DNA of 64,000 nt. Source: Mycteria americana (lineage: Eukaryota; Chordata; Aves; Ciconiiformes; Ciconiidae). Where the stretch lies: NCBI RefSeq assembly GCF_035582795.1, contig NC_134390.1:1999560-2063559 (forward strand), in the 5' to 3' direction. The stretch's first letter is position 1, and every line of letters starts with the position of its first letter. Below, piece by piece: positions 33,201-63,760 of the stretch. Below the pieces are notes generated by a model. The model was not told the DNA's origin. It saw nothing but the letters and a program-made list of their open reading frames with translations, and did no database searches. A program made the position numbers and the translations under genes.

Positions 33201-36121
33201 TTAGTCTGAACCAGGTCAGAAATAACAAAGGTCTACTGAGTATTTCAGAGTGGAAACACTACCTACAAACTGCCTCTGAAATGGAATATATGTTAGTAAA
33301 ACCAAGTTTTAACAGTACATTTTAGAAAGGAACAGGATACCGGATCCAACGGCCACAGCCCTAAGTGTAGGCTCCAGCTTCTACTTTCAAAAAAACCCCA
33401 AAACTGTTGCTGGTTTGGGTATTTTTTTTTTCATGTTCAGCCATCTAATCAAAATATTAACTTTCAACCCAGGTTTTGTTAGACATCTCTCAGTGCAAAC
33501 TGCTTCCTGGCCACAGGACTAGAGCATTATTGAGTTCAACAGCACAATGGAGGACAGCAACCGGTGTCCAAGCAGTACAAAACCTGTTGTGGGGGGGAAA
33601 AAAAAAAAGAGACGAGCCACACTTCCACACTTTAATTTCTCTGAGCATTGAACCTGACACGAGTTACACCTGAAAAAACTGATGTTAAAAGGAAAACAGA
33701 AGGAGTGGGTGTGAAAAATAGAGTTTGTTGCCTGGACTCTTGCTCTCCCACTGGCCAGCTGTACATCTGCCCTCCAGCTGTGGAGAAGACTGTGCGGTTA
33801 GGCTCTCCGCTCTGCGGAACACTCCTGGGTCTGGGATTCGTGTGGCAGCCCGTCCGCTTTGAAAAACTTACCCAGGGTCTGCAGTATTATGCTCTCTAGA
33901 ATGACCAGGTCTTGGGCTTGTTGCAGGTAAGCCTGGGGTTGAGAGGACAGGCAAGTTACTCACGATGAGGCACTCCGTATAAAGCCTGCACATTTCTAAC
34001 ACCCTTTTCTCAGGGAGGCAAAAATAGCAAAGGGGAATCTTTATGCCGATCTGCACTGGGGGGACTGGCACAGATTCCCTGCCAGAAAAGAGAAAGCAGA
34101 GTGCTGGGGTGGACCCGCTCCCCTGCTAGCGCTTCCGCTAGGGGATGGCTGCTTCGGGATCCACAGTGGCCCTCTCAGTCCTGGTCCCTCGCACTGCACG
34201 GGACGGCTATACGAGCAGTACAGGAGAGGAATTAGCTGCTATTTTTATTTTATTTTTTTTTTCCTTAAGCTTTCCTGGATAAAGCTGCCCCTTTTCAGCA
34301 GGTTAGGCTGCTCAGTTCCAGGTAAGACGGGCTGTCTCAAGAGATGGGGAATCAGCAACGTTTTTAATAAACCCACCGTTAAACGTGTGGGGACAGAACA
34401 GAACCAACTGCGCACACCACCTTCTGCTCTGCCACAGACACTACTCAATCGCAGCAGCCAACATCCATGCCCTCCTCAGAAGCTTTTCACGCAGACATTG
34501 TTATACAGCACACCCAAGTCACATTTGCAGCGGCACAGCAGAGGAGAACAGAAGAGAGGTTGCCACAGAGCAGGAAAGAAAAGCCTTCTGCTGTACAGAA
34601 GCCAAAAAGCTCTCGGTAGCGTAAGAGCAGTCGAATTGGAAAGCTGTCACTGACCATCCTAGGACACAGCCGCTCGCTTAGAGAGCGGGTACTGCTGAAC
34701 CCGATTTAACAAGACGCTGTAGCCACGCGATTCAGGATGCAGCACGCTTCCGCCATTCCCATTCCTCGTGCCTCCGCTCCTCACATCAGAGCCCAGTTCT
34801 CCGATCTCGACACTTACCTCGCTCTTGGTGTCTAGAGGAGTTTCCTGGGGATGCAGACAGGCATGTGCTACCTTGATTACATGCTCCAGCTTACGAGGCT
34901 GCTCCTCCACCTTGGCTGCCAAGAACAGAGCTGCTGGTACCACCGACTTCAGAGAAAAAAAACATTATTTTTTTTTAAAGCTAGTAAGTTCAAGATTAGA
35001 GCAAATAAATTAGGCTAATTCTCACGTCTAAAACAAATATTCCTTTAGGAAACAAAGCCTGCGCAAGTCCAAACACCACCAAGAGGGAAAAGGGTCTCTG
35101 GTGACTACCGGCAGCTACAAACCACCCTTCCCCTTTCCAAGCCCCCTCCCCAGGGTCGGTCCCAGCAGGTTGCCCCCCGAGCTGGCTGCCAGGCAGCAGC
35201 AGGAGCAGAGCTGGGGGGTTCCCGGCATCCCCCCACCCCGCCAGACCCCAGCACACTTACGTTCCTGTGGAACTGGGTGAAGGACTGCACCATGTAGAAG
35301 CGGTGCATGTACACGATGGCCGTGTTGATGGTGAGCTGGGAGCTGATGGGGTGGTTAAAGAAACACACAGCTCCGACGACGACCCCTGAGCAGCGCCCTC
35401 AACTCCCCTACAGCCCACCGGCACCGGGCCGGGCCTCGCTCTCCCGCTCCCGGCCCGGACCTGGCCCTCCCCGCATACCGGCAAAGCTCTCCCCTCTCCC
35501 GAAACGGGCCCAGCTCTCTCCGCTCCCGGCCTCGCTCTCCCCGCGGCCGGGCCCGCCTCTCCCCGCTCCGAAAACGCGCTCGGCTCTCCCCGCTCCCGGG
35601 CCGGGCCTTCCCCGCACCGCGACAAAGCTCTTCCCCGCTCCCGAAACGCTCTCAGCTCTCCCCACGGCTGACGCCGGCTCTCCCCGCTCCCGGGCCGGGC
35701 CTGGCCTAGCCTTCCCCGCACCCCGGCACAGCTCTCCCCGCTCCCGAAACGCTCTCGGCTCTCCCCACGGCCGACGCCGGCTCTCCCCGCTCCCGGCCCG
35801 GCCCCGACCCTCCCCGCACCCAGGCCTAGCTCTCGCAACGGCCGGACCCGTCTCTCCCCGCTGCCTGGCCGGGCCAGCCCGCCCCCCCCCGCCCCACGGC
35901 GGCAGCACCCAAGCGCAGGCCGCGCGGCCTAGCGCGGCCGGATACACGTTGAGACGCTGCCCCATGTCCTGCAGCAGGTTGGCCGCCTGCTGCCGGTACG
36001 AGAGCTCCTTGTCGGGGTCGAGCCCGGCGCGGCGCGAAGGGCTGCGGTCCAGCTGCTCGCGGGTGAAGTACCAGCGCCGCCCCGCCGCGCCGCCGGCCCC
36101 TCCGCCCGCCGAGGCCTCCAT
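27272..36121 (-). CDS. CCNT1: CCNT1 (cyclin T1), 737 aa, nine exons
   Basis: Cyclin T1 activates CDK9 as P-TEFb, which releases paused RNA polymerase II. Exons in transcript order are 36121-35946, 35342-35261, 34946-34818, 33932-33872, 32495-32433, 32048-32003, 29675-29512, 29155-29085 and 28693-27272, closing at 737 residues (726 in human; also nine exons). The first cyclin box runs from WYFTREQL through [29 protein letters not shown] and [14 protein letters not shown]; the second includes [20 protein letters not shown]. After [14 protein letters not shown] comes [12 protein letters not shown], so the residue matching human Cys261 is Ser266. The last exon encodes the coiled coil [16 protein letters not shown], a His-rich stretch with [13 protein letters not shown], and the family C-terminus [17 protein letters not shown]. 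Exon 3 uses an AAG acceptor and exon 6 a weak donor (GTTATT). It looks complete. Confidence 0.97.
35400..35935. repeat. GC-rich tandem repeat in CCNT1 intron 1
   Basis: Units with CTCTCCCCGCTCCCG followed by GAAACG, CCACGGC and GACGCCGG recur. The two best copies are 103 bp apart (CCCACGG at 35661 and 35764), with more diverged units on the left. It lies directly downstream of the first exon, so it is transcribed. Confidence 0.7.
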
Positions 36122-36345
36122 GGCGATCTGCGCCCGCGCGCGCACGCACGCACGCACGGACGCACGCACGCACGCAACGGCGCCACCGGCGTCACAGGGC
36201 GGCGGCGCGCGCGTACGGCTCCGTCACAGGGACTGGCAAAGGAGGAGCCGTTGAGGCGCATGCGCGGTTGGCCGCGCCTGCGCGTTCTGACGCGGAACGT
36301 GTTGCTAAGGGGGCGGGGCAGCCGTTACCCGCCCCCCCCCACCAC
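36122..36345 (-). promoter_or_regulatory. CCNT1: CCNT1 promoter region
   Basis: Immediately upstream of the start codon lie a GCAC/CGCA tandem run (about 36138-36178), a palindromic NRF1 site GCGCATGCGC at 36256-36265, an RFX half-site-like GTTGCTAAGG at 36301-36310 and a GC box just after it. There is no TATA box. Only about 100 bp separates this block from the probable 3' end of ADCY6. Confidence 0.6.
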
Positions 36346-36439
36346 CACCCTCCCCGCGGCCCCCCCGGCCCCGGCTTTCCCGGAGCCCCGGGGTCTCGGC
36401 CCCCCCGCCCCACAGGCCAGGCCACAGCTCGTATCCAAA

Positions 36440-37162
36440 GTGAGTTTTATATATAATTTATCTGTACACACGAAGGACAAAGTACCTCAGGTCTGCGCTG
36501 GGGGGGAGGGGGGGGGGGAGAAGGGGGGCTGCTGCCCCCCTTCCCCCCCCCCCGGGCTGAACCCCCCCCCCCGCCCCAAAACTGCTTCATAAAACAACAA
36601 AACAAAAAAAAAAAAAAAAAAAAAAGAAAAGTCACTTCATTTTTTTTTTTGCATTTAAAATGGGGGGGAGCTGCCCCCCTCCCCCCCCCCCCCCCCCGCC
36701 AGCAGCCCCCCCGGGAGGGAGCGGGACCCCCTAGCCGGGGAGGGCCGGGACCCCCGGGGGGGCTGGGGGGGCTGCGAAGGTGCTTTGCCTGCACCCCCCC
36801 CCGGCAGGCGGCACTTCAGTTTGGCACATGGAGGGGGCTGGGGAGACCCCCACCCCCCCCGCCCCCGCCCCAGGGGGGCCCATCGCCCCTCTTTGGCACA
36901 TGGGGGATTCTGGCAAAGGGGGGGGCTGCACCCCGACCCCCCCCCCCCCCGCAAACACCCCGGTGCGGGGCTGGGAAATGCCCCCCCCCCCCAACACACC
37001 ACCCTGTGGGGGGGGCACCCCCCAACCACCTCCCTTTTTCCTCTTTTTTTTTTTTTTTTTTTAAATATGTAGATTTGGGGATTTTTCCTTTTTTTGTCTG
37101 ACCCCGCTGGGGGGCATCAGCCCGGGGGGGGGGGGGGGGGGGATACACCACGGGGACCCCCC
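36440..37162 (-). other. ADCY6: ADCY6 3'UTR
   Basis: This follows the ADCY6 stop codon. It has long C, G, A and T runs (for example 22 A on the plus strand at 36604-36625 and 19 G at 37124-37142). No canonical AATAAA is seen on the minus strand; variants TATAAA and GATAAA lie at about 36445-36460, so the 3' end is put there with low certainty. Confidence 0.45.
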
Positions 37163-47696
<10,534 letters not shown>

Positions 47697-48049
47697 GCTG
47701 CGGGCACCGGGAGGGGGTCAGCACTCGGTCCCCCACCCCGACACCCCGAGAAGGACCCCGGTGCCCACGGGGGTGCAAGGCAGCATTTTCCCCACCTGGC
47801 AGGGACGAGCAGCGCGGGCAGCGAAGGGCCCCGACGTCCCACCCTGGGGGATGCAAAGCCCAAGCCCCAGCTCTCCCGCCAGCCCCATGGCCCCTGCGGG
47901 AACGGCCGGTGGCGGGTGCCCGGTGCCGGTGTCCCGGTGCTTGGCCCCGCCAAGGCCGCCCCGAGCCCGTCCTCCCCGGTGCAGGGACCTGCAGCAAAAC
48001 TGGAACCGTCCTGGCCCTGTTTGTCTTGAACGGCGGCCAACGGGCTGCA

Positions 48050-48850
48050 CCGGGCACCGTAGCCCCCGGGGCACCGGGGACCAGACGGGACGTGGCAGCC
48101 GGTCCCAGCCCCGGGCGAGCGGCGGTGGGGAACGGCCGCCCGGGAAAGGGCCGGCCCCGGCGGCGGCCGCCTCCCTGCCCGTACGCCTGCCTGCTTGCCC
48201 GCCTGCCTGCTCCGGGCACGGCCCGCGGGGAGCCCCGCCGAGCCCGGCCCGTTCACCCCGAACCCGCCAGCGCCCTCCCGCCACCGCCCCGGGCAGCCCC
48301 GCCGCACCGGCAGCTCCCGCCGCACCGGGCAGCGGCCGGCTCCCCAAGCACCGGGCAGCCCCCCCGGGGGCCGCACCGCTCCCGCCGCCCCGGGGCCCAG
48401 CCCGGTCGTCCGTCCCCCCCCCCGCCGCCCCGGGCCCCGCGCAGTGCCCCGGGCCCCGTCCCAGTCCCAGTCCCGGTCCCCGCCGCCGCCGCCCCGGCCC
48501 CCCCCCCCGCCGCGCCCGGTGCGCCCGGTCGCCTCCGCTCACCTCCGCCTCCGGCGCCGCCGCCCGCGGGGCCCCGCGCCCCGGCACGGCCCCGCCGCCG
48601 CCGCCTGCTCCTACACGGCGGCCGCGCTGCGCCCCCGCCGCCCCATCCTGCGTCCAGGCCGGGTCCCCGGTGGCGGCCCCGGTCCTGGTCCCGGCCGCGG
48701 CCCCGGCCCGCCCCGGCCGGTGCCCGCCCCCCCCCCCGCCCGGATCCGCTCCCGGGCGCTCCCGGCCGGCGGCCTTAAAGGCGCAGCGGCGGCGGCGGCG
48801 GCGACCCGGTACGGCCCGGTACGGCCCGGAGCGGCCCGGTGCGGCGGGGG
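48050..48850 (-). promoter_or_regulatory. ADCY6: ADCY6 CpG-island promoter and noncoding first exon
   Basis: The minus strand has a donor CGGAG/GTGAGC with the exon ending at 48543, inside a dense CpG block with GGCGGC runs. The acceptor of the coding exon (CCCGCAG at 47698) lies one base before its ATG. The first exon probably extends to about 48750-48830; no TATA box was seen. Confidence 0.5.
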
Positions 48851-48914
48851 AGGCGCGGGCGGCGCGCGGGGGCGGCGGGCGCGCGCGCGGGCACGGGCGG
48901 ACCGGCACCCCCGG

Positions 48915-49640
48915 GGCTGCGCACACACACACACACACACACACGCACACACGCACCGCCGCGCTGCACCGACATGGCGGGGACAACGGGGACACGCGCA
49001 ACCGGGCCCCCCGCGCGCGCACACACACGCACCCCCACCCCCACGCACCCCCGTGCACCCCCTTGTCTGCACACGCACACGCACCCCCCCCGCGTGTCCC
49101 TTGCAGACACACCCGCACACAGCCCCCTGCACCCCCCCAGCGCCCCCCCCCTTGCACGCCCCCCCTGCCCACACACCTCCACACCCCCTTGCACACGCAC
49201 GCACGTGCACACCCTTGCACACGCGTGCAGCCCCGTTGCACGCCCGCCCCTTTGCCCGTGCGTGCACACACGCGCACACATCCCCCTGGCACGCGCACCT
49301 ACGCGCCCCTTGGGCACCCCTGGCGTGCACGCGCACGCACCCCCTTGCACACGCACCCTTGCACACCTACACACCCGTTTTGCACGCGCGCGCGTGCACG
49401 CGCGCACCCCCCCCCTTGCACGCGCGCGCGTGCACACACGTGCGTTTTGCACACAGCCCCTTGCACGCGGGCACTCGCACGCACATGCACACACCCCCCC
49501 TTGCACACACCCCCCCCTTACACACCGCCCTCGCACGCACACACACCCTTGCACGCACACACTGGCACACCCCCCCCTTGCACGCACACCCCCTTGCACA
49601 CACCCCCCCCCCCTTGCACGCACACCCCCATCAGCACCCC
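48915..49640. repeat. CA microsatellite and GCACACAC/CCCCTTGCAC array upstream of ADCY6
   Basis: A pure CA run at about 48920-48944 is followed by 0.7 kb of degenerate alternating purine-pyrimidine sequence with CACACGCACCCCC, CCTTGCACGC and TGCACGCGCGCG words. Open frames here translate only to His/Thr/Pro repeats and are not genes. Confidence 0.85.
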
Positions 49641-49821
49641 ATGCCCCGGCAGGCACAGGGCAGCCCCACTGGGGTCCCCGCCTGCCCCCCCCCACGCCCG
49701 TACCCCACGAGTGTGCGTGGGTCAGGGCCTGGCACCCCCCGCCCGTGGCCGGGCCCCCCCCCGCGGCGGCGGCGCCGGGCCCCGCGGCCCCCCCGCAGCA
49801 GCGCTGGGCCCCGGGGAGCGC

Positions 49822-49839
49822 GGATTAATCATTAATTAG
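49822..49839. promoter_or_regulatory. AT-rich homeodomain-type motif cluster
   Basis: GGATTAATCATTAATTAG stands alone in surroundings of very high GC. It contains a TAATC core (PITX/OTX type, on the minus strand), the palindrome TAATCATTA and a TAATTA core. It lies 1.5 kb upstream of the first CACNB3 exon and 1.3 kb upstream of ADCY6. Function is inference only. Confidence 0.3.
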
Positions 49840-50046
49840 CAGCCGCCGCCGGGCCCGTGTCCCTGCGGCCCCACGCGGAAGTCCCGCCGCGCGGGGAGGG
49901 GGCGGCGGGGGGCACCGGAGCCCGGCGTCGGGAACGGGACGGGGGGCACCACGGGGGACACCCGGGGGGGGTCCCAGCACGGCCTCGCCGGTACCGGCAC
50001 CCGGCACCGCGGGGATGGGCGCTGAGGCTCTGCCTGCGCCTCGCCC

Positions 50047-50735
50047 GGCCCCGGGCCGGATCCTGGCCCTGCCGGGGATCCCCGGGATCGATCCTGACCC
50101 TGCCGGGGATCCCCGGGATGGATCCTGGCCCTGCTGGGGATCCCCGGGATGGATCCTGACCCTGCCGGGGATCCCCGGGATGGATCCTGGCCCTGCCGGG
50201 GATCCCTGGGCCGGATCCTGACCCTGCTGGGGATCCCCGGGATGGATCCTGGCCCTGCCGGGGATCCCTGGGCCGGATCCTGGCCCTGCCGGGGATCCCC
50301 GGGATGGATCCTGACCCTGCTGGGGATCCCCGGGATGGATCCTGGCCCTGCCGGGGATCCCTGGGCCGGATCCTGGCCCTGCTGGGGATCCCCGGGATGG
50401 ATCCTGACCTTGCCGGGGATCCCCGGGATGGATCCTGACCCTTCCGGGGATCCCCGGGCCGGATCCTGGCCCTGCCGGGGATCCCCGGGATGGATCCTGG
50501 CCCTGCTGGGGCTCCCTGAGATGAATCCTGGCCTTGCCGGGGATCCCCGGGCCGGATCCTGACCCTTCCGGGGATCCCCGGGATGGATCCTGACCCTGCT
50601 GGCGATCCCTGGGCCGGATCCTGGCCCTGCTGGGGATCCCCGGGATGGATCCTGACCCTTCCGGGGATCCCTGGGCCGGATCCTGCCCCCCCGGGGATCC
50701 CCGGGCCGGATCCTGCCCCCCCGGGGCCGCCGCAG
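50047..50735. repeat. 31-bp minisatellite with BamHI-type palindromes, about 22 copies
   Basis: GGATCC recurs at 50120, 50151 and 50182, an exact period of 31 bases that holds with few slips from about 50050 to 50730. Each unit carries GGATCCTG, CCCTGCCGG and GGGATCCCCGGG. Variation is mainly GATG/GCCG before GGATCC and GCC/GCT/TCC in the middle. It sits between the divergent ADCY6 and CACNB3 promoters. Confidence 0.95.
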
Positions 50736-50989
50736 CCCCCGCCCATAGCTCTGGCCGGCCGGTGCAGCGATGCTGCAGCACCGCGGCGCTGGGCCGGATC
50801 CCGCCGCCCCCGTGGGCACGGCGGGGACACGGGGCGTGGGGCGAGTGTGCGGGTGGGCTGCGCCCCCCTCACGGCCCCCCCGCGGCCCCGCCTGCCCCAC
50901 GCGGGGGGTACATGGGGGCAGTTACCCCCCGGGGGGGATAGATACCCCCGGGGGGCGCAGATACCCCTCGGGCGGGGGGGCACGGCGGC

Positions 50990-51380
50990 CGCGGGAGCCG
51001 TCCCGGTGGGATGCGGGCGGCGGGGCTCGGGGCTCCCGCGACCCCGAACACGCGTGGGCACGGCGGCGGCGGCGGCCCCGGGGCTCCTCTTTCCCGGTGC
51101 CGCCCCAACGCTCCCCGCAGCACCGGGGGTTGCGGGGAGGGTCTATCCCCGGTGCCTCCCGGTGGCTGCCCAGCTGCGGGGGCGCGGGCCGGACGCCACG
51201 GGGATGGGCGCGGGGGCGGGCAGGCGGGGGCGGAGACGGCCGGGACGCCCCGGCGGCCCCGTGTGATGCGGAGCGCGGCAGTGGCGGCGGCGGCGGCGCG
51301 GCCCTTCCCGGCGGAGCGCCGCGGTCCGGTGCGGGGCGGCCCCGCCGGGATCCCGGGGGCTCCGGTGGGTTCCGCCGGGC
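50990..51380 (+). promoter_or_regulatory. CACNB3: CpG-island promoter for the upstream CACNB3 first exon
   Basis: This is a CpG-dense, TATA-less block just upstream of the ATG at 51381, with repeated GGCGG runs. The transcription start is not visible. It is the likely promoter of the longer, beta4-like CACNB3 isoform. Confidence 0.45.
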
Positions 51381-57191
<5,811 letters not shown>

Positions 57192-58100
57192 GGGCGGGGA
57201 GGGGGGGGGGGGGGGGGGCACGGCTGGGAACCGGCCCCCCCACCCCGGGCGCTCCCCGTCTCGCCCCAGCCCCGCGCTGGGGGTGCTCAGACAATCTCCC
57301 TCTCTCGGGGAACTCCTCCGCACCGGCAGCTTCCTCGCGCCCGGCCCCCCGGGCACGTCTTCAGCCATAAGCACAGGGGGGGGGCCGGTGGCCAGGACGC
57401 CCCGGGACCCCCCCCGCCCCAAGCTCCTGGGGACCTGGGGGCGGCCACCTGCCTTCTCCCTGCCTCAGTTTCCCCGCCTGGCCCCCGCATCGCAGGCCGT
57501 CTCATTCCCCGCAGGGCAGCTGCCATAAACAGAGGGTGCCTCCCCCCCCCCCCCCCAAAAGACCTATAGGCCAGGTAACGGGGGGGACACACACAGTTTT
57601 AGCAGCGTCCCCCATCCCGCGCAGACCCGAGGAAGAAGGGGAAGGTGCCCGCTCCCCCCCCCCGGGGCTTGGCCTGCCCCCTCCCCTGCCCCTGCATGGG
57701 ACCCCCGGGAGGAGGGGGCCACACCAGTCGCTTTGCTCTGCACCGATTTCTCCCTGCCCCGGTCACCGCAGCCAAACCGCTTCCTCCCCCGGGGATGGGG
57801 GACAGTGGGGGGCGGCTGGACCCTGCATGGGGGGCGGGGGGGGCCGCTCCATGCCTGCACTCGCTGCCCCGTCCCCACCGCCCCCCTCCCCACGTAGCCG
57901 TCACCGCACAGTCCTGTAAATACAGCACCCACTGCCCTCGGCGGAGGGTCCCGGCGCTGGGCCGAGCCCCCCCCCCCCAGGGCCCTTCGCAGGGAGCCGG
58001 GGGGGGGGTGGGTGGGATGGGTGGGGGCCACAGATTTGTTATAATTTCTTTTGTAGAAAGCACTGATTTCCCTGTAACCGGTTTCAGAAACACAAAAGTG
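57192..58100 (+). other. CACNB3: CACNB3 3'UTR
   Basis: GC-rich sequence follows the stop codon at 57189-57191. No canonical AATAAA is seen. AATACA at 57919-57924 and an AT-richer patch near 58030-58090 are the only candidates, so the end is a guess. The DDX23 3' end faces it. Confidence 0.4.
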
Positions 58101-58382
58101 CTCGGAGGTGCTGGTGTCCGTGTCTCTGGCAGCGGGGGGGGACAGGGGACACCACGGCACCGGGACGTTGGGCTGGGGCGGGGGGGACACACGACACCAC
58201 GCGGGGGAAAGGGCCCAGCGCTGGTGGGTGCTGAGCACCCAAATGCTCTCCCCTTAGGGGCACTGCTGGCTCCCCGGCACCTCTGGGAGCGCTGGAGGGT
58301 GCGGGGAGACGGCACCCAGGGGCTGCCGGCGCCGCAGGAAGGGAGAGCAGGAGGAGGCGACGTCCGGCAACGCAGCTGCGGG

Positions 58383-58388
58383 TTTATT
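58383..58388 (-). terminator. DDX23: DDX23 poly(A) signal
   Basis: TTTATT on the plus strand is AATAAA on the minus strand, about 380 bases after the DDX23 stop. The interval 58389-58765 is its 3'UTR and holds no other gene. Confidence 0.7.
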
Positions 58389-58765
58389 CCTGCAGCCTGG
58401 AGTTTCGGCTAAAAAAGGGATGAAACGAACACAGCTCCTGGGACAGCCCTGCCTAAAAATCAGCACGTGAAGCCCAGCACCAGCCCTGCCCCGGTCCCGG
58501 CAGCAGGCGGGCAGGGAGGAACCTGCCCCCAAACAGCCTCCGGCAGCTCCACCGGTCCGCGGGGAAGGTGGGGAGGGGGACCGGGAGAAGAGGGGGGACG
58601 TTTTGGGACAGTCCCGGCCCCAGTCTCTGCCGTCGGCAGTCCCGGCTCCACGGGGGTTTGGGGATCTGGGAAAAGAGCAGCCAGAACAGTCCTGGCAGCG
58701 CCCGGCCCCGCTGGTCCCATCGTCCCCGAAGGGGTGACCGAGAGGGGGACACCGGCCCCGGGGAC

Positions 58766-63198
<4,433 letters not shown>

Positions 63199-63214
63199 CT
63201 GCGGGGGAGAGGGT

Positions 63215-63430
63215 CAGACGGAGCGGGGGACCGGGGCGGGGGATCCCGGGGAGAGAGTGGGGATGGCTGGGGGACCCGGGAGGGGCGCGGGGGACCCGGG
63301 GAGGGAGCGGAGAGGGCTGGGGTACGCGAGGAGGGAGCGGGGAGGGATGGGGGACCCGGGGAGGGAGCAGGGAAGGCTGGGGTAGGCGGGGAGGGAGCGC
63401 AGGGGGACGCGGGGGGGGCCTGGGGTAGCT
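63215..63430. repeat. GGGACCCGGGGAGGGAGCGG repeat in DDX23 intron 1
   Basis: Imperfect units of about 25-45 bases (GGGGACCCGGGGAGGGAG, GGGATGGGGGACCC, GGCTGGGGTA) repeat five to seven times immediately upstream of the first coding exon. Confidence 0.7.
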
Positions 63431-63599
63431 GCGGAGACCCGGGAGGGCCGGGGGACCCGGGATCCAGGCCCTGCCCTGGGTGCCCGGTGCTGGGGTGCAG
63501 CCCAGTGACGCGGCGGCGGGGTCCTCCAGCCCCCCCGGGGGTCCCCGGGGCCTTCCTGCGGGAGAGCCCGGCTGCCGCAGGCGCCCGCCGAGTCCCCCC

Positions 63600-63760
63600 G
63601 GCCCGCTCTCACCGCCTCCGCCCGCAGGCCCAGGCCTCAGCGCCGCCCCGCCGCCGCCATGTCCGCCGGGCGCCGCGGGGCACGCCGGGAAGGCGAGGCC
63701 GCCCCCCCCCGCGCCGGGACTACAACTCCCGGCAGCCCCCGCGCCTGCCGCGGTCGCAGC
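63600..63760 (-). promoter_or_regulatory. DDX23: DDX23 promoter and noncoding first exon, with a ZNF143-type site
   Basis: The minus strand has a donor (GGCG/GTGAGA, exon end 63613) in a CpG island. It includes a YY1-type ACATGGCGGCGGCGG near 63662-63647 and, on the plus strand, ACTACAACTCCCGGCAG at 63719-63735, which resembles the ZNF143/SBS element. There is no TATA box. The start site is inferred to be around 63660-63710. Confidence 0.55.

Noticed and set aside
35261-35335. CCNT1 exon 2 starting at 35335 (CCCAG acceptor) with a GTGTAT donor on exon 1
   Set aside because: The pair 35946 donor / 35342 acceptor restores [12 protein letters not shown] as in the family; the other pairing loses VSQ.
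36604-36640. A-run that might mark a processed retrocopy
   Set aside because: No upstream coding remnant or target-site duplication is seen; it lies in the ADCY6 3'UTR among other homopolymers.
48195-49839. Plus-strand open frames of 330-740 residues rich in His, Thr and Pro
   Set aside because: They run through the ADCY6 first exon, promoter and the CA-type array; the translation is simple repeat with no domain.
50047-50735. Regular 31-bp periodicity that could suggest a CRISPR array
   Set aside because: Units are contiguous with no unique spacers, and the window is vertebrate nuclear DNA.
49825-51061. Minus-strand open frames of 318-409 residues with a GSPAGPGSIPGIPGRVRIHP-type repeat
   Set aside because: They are the 31-bp minisatellite read in different frames; a 93-base translated period is expected from 31 x 3. 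No start or splice context.
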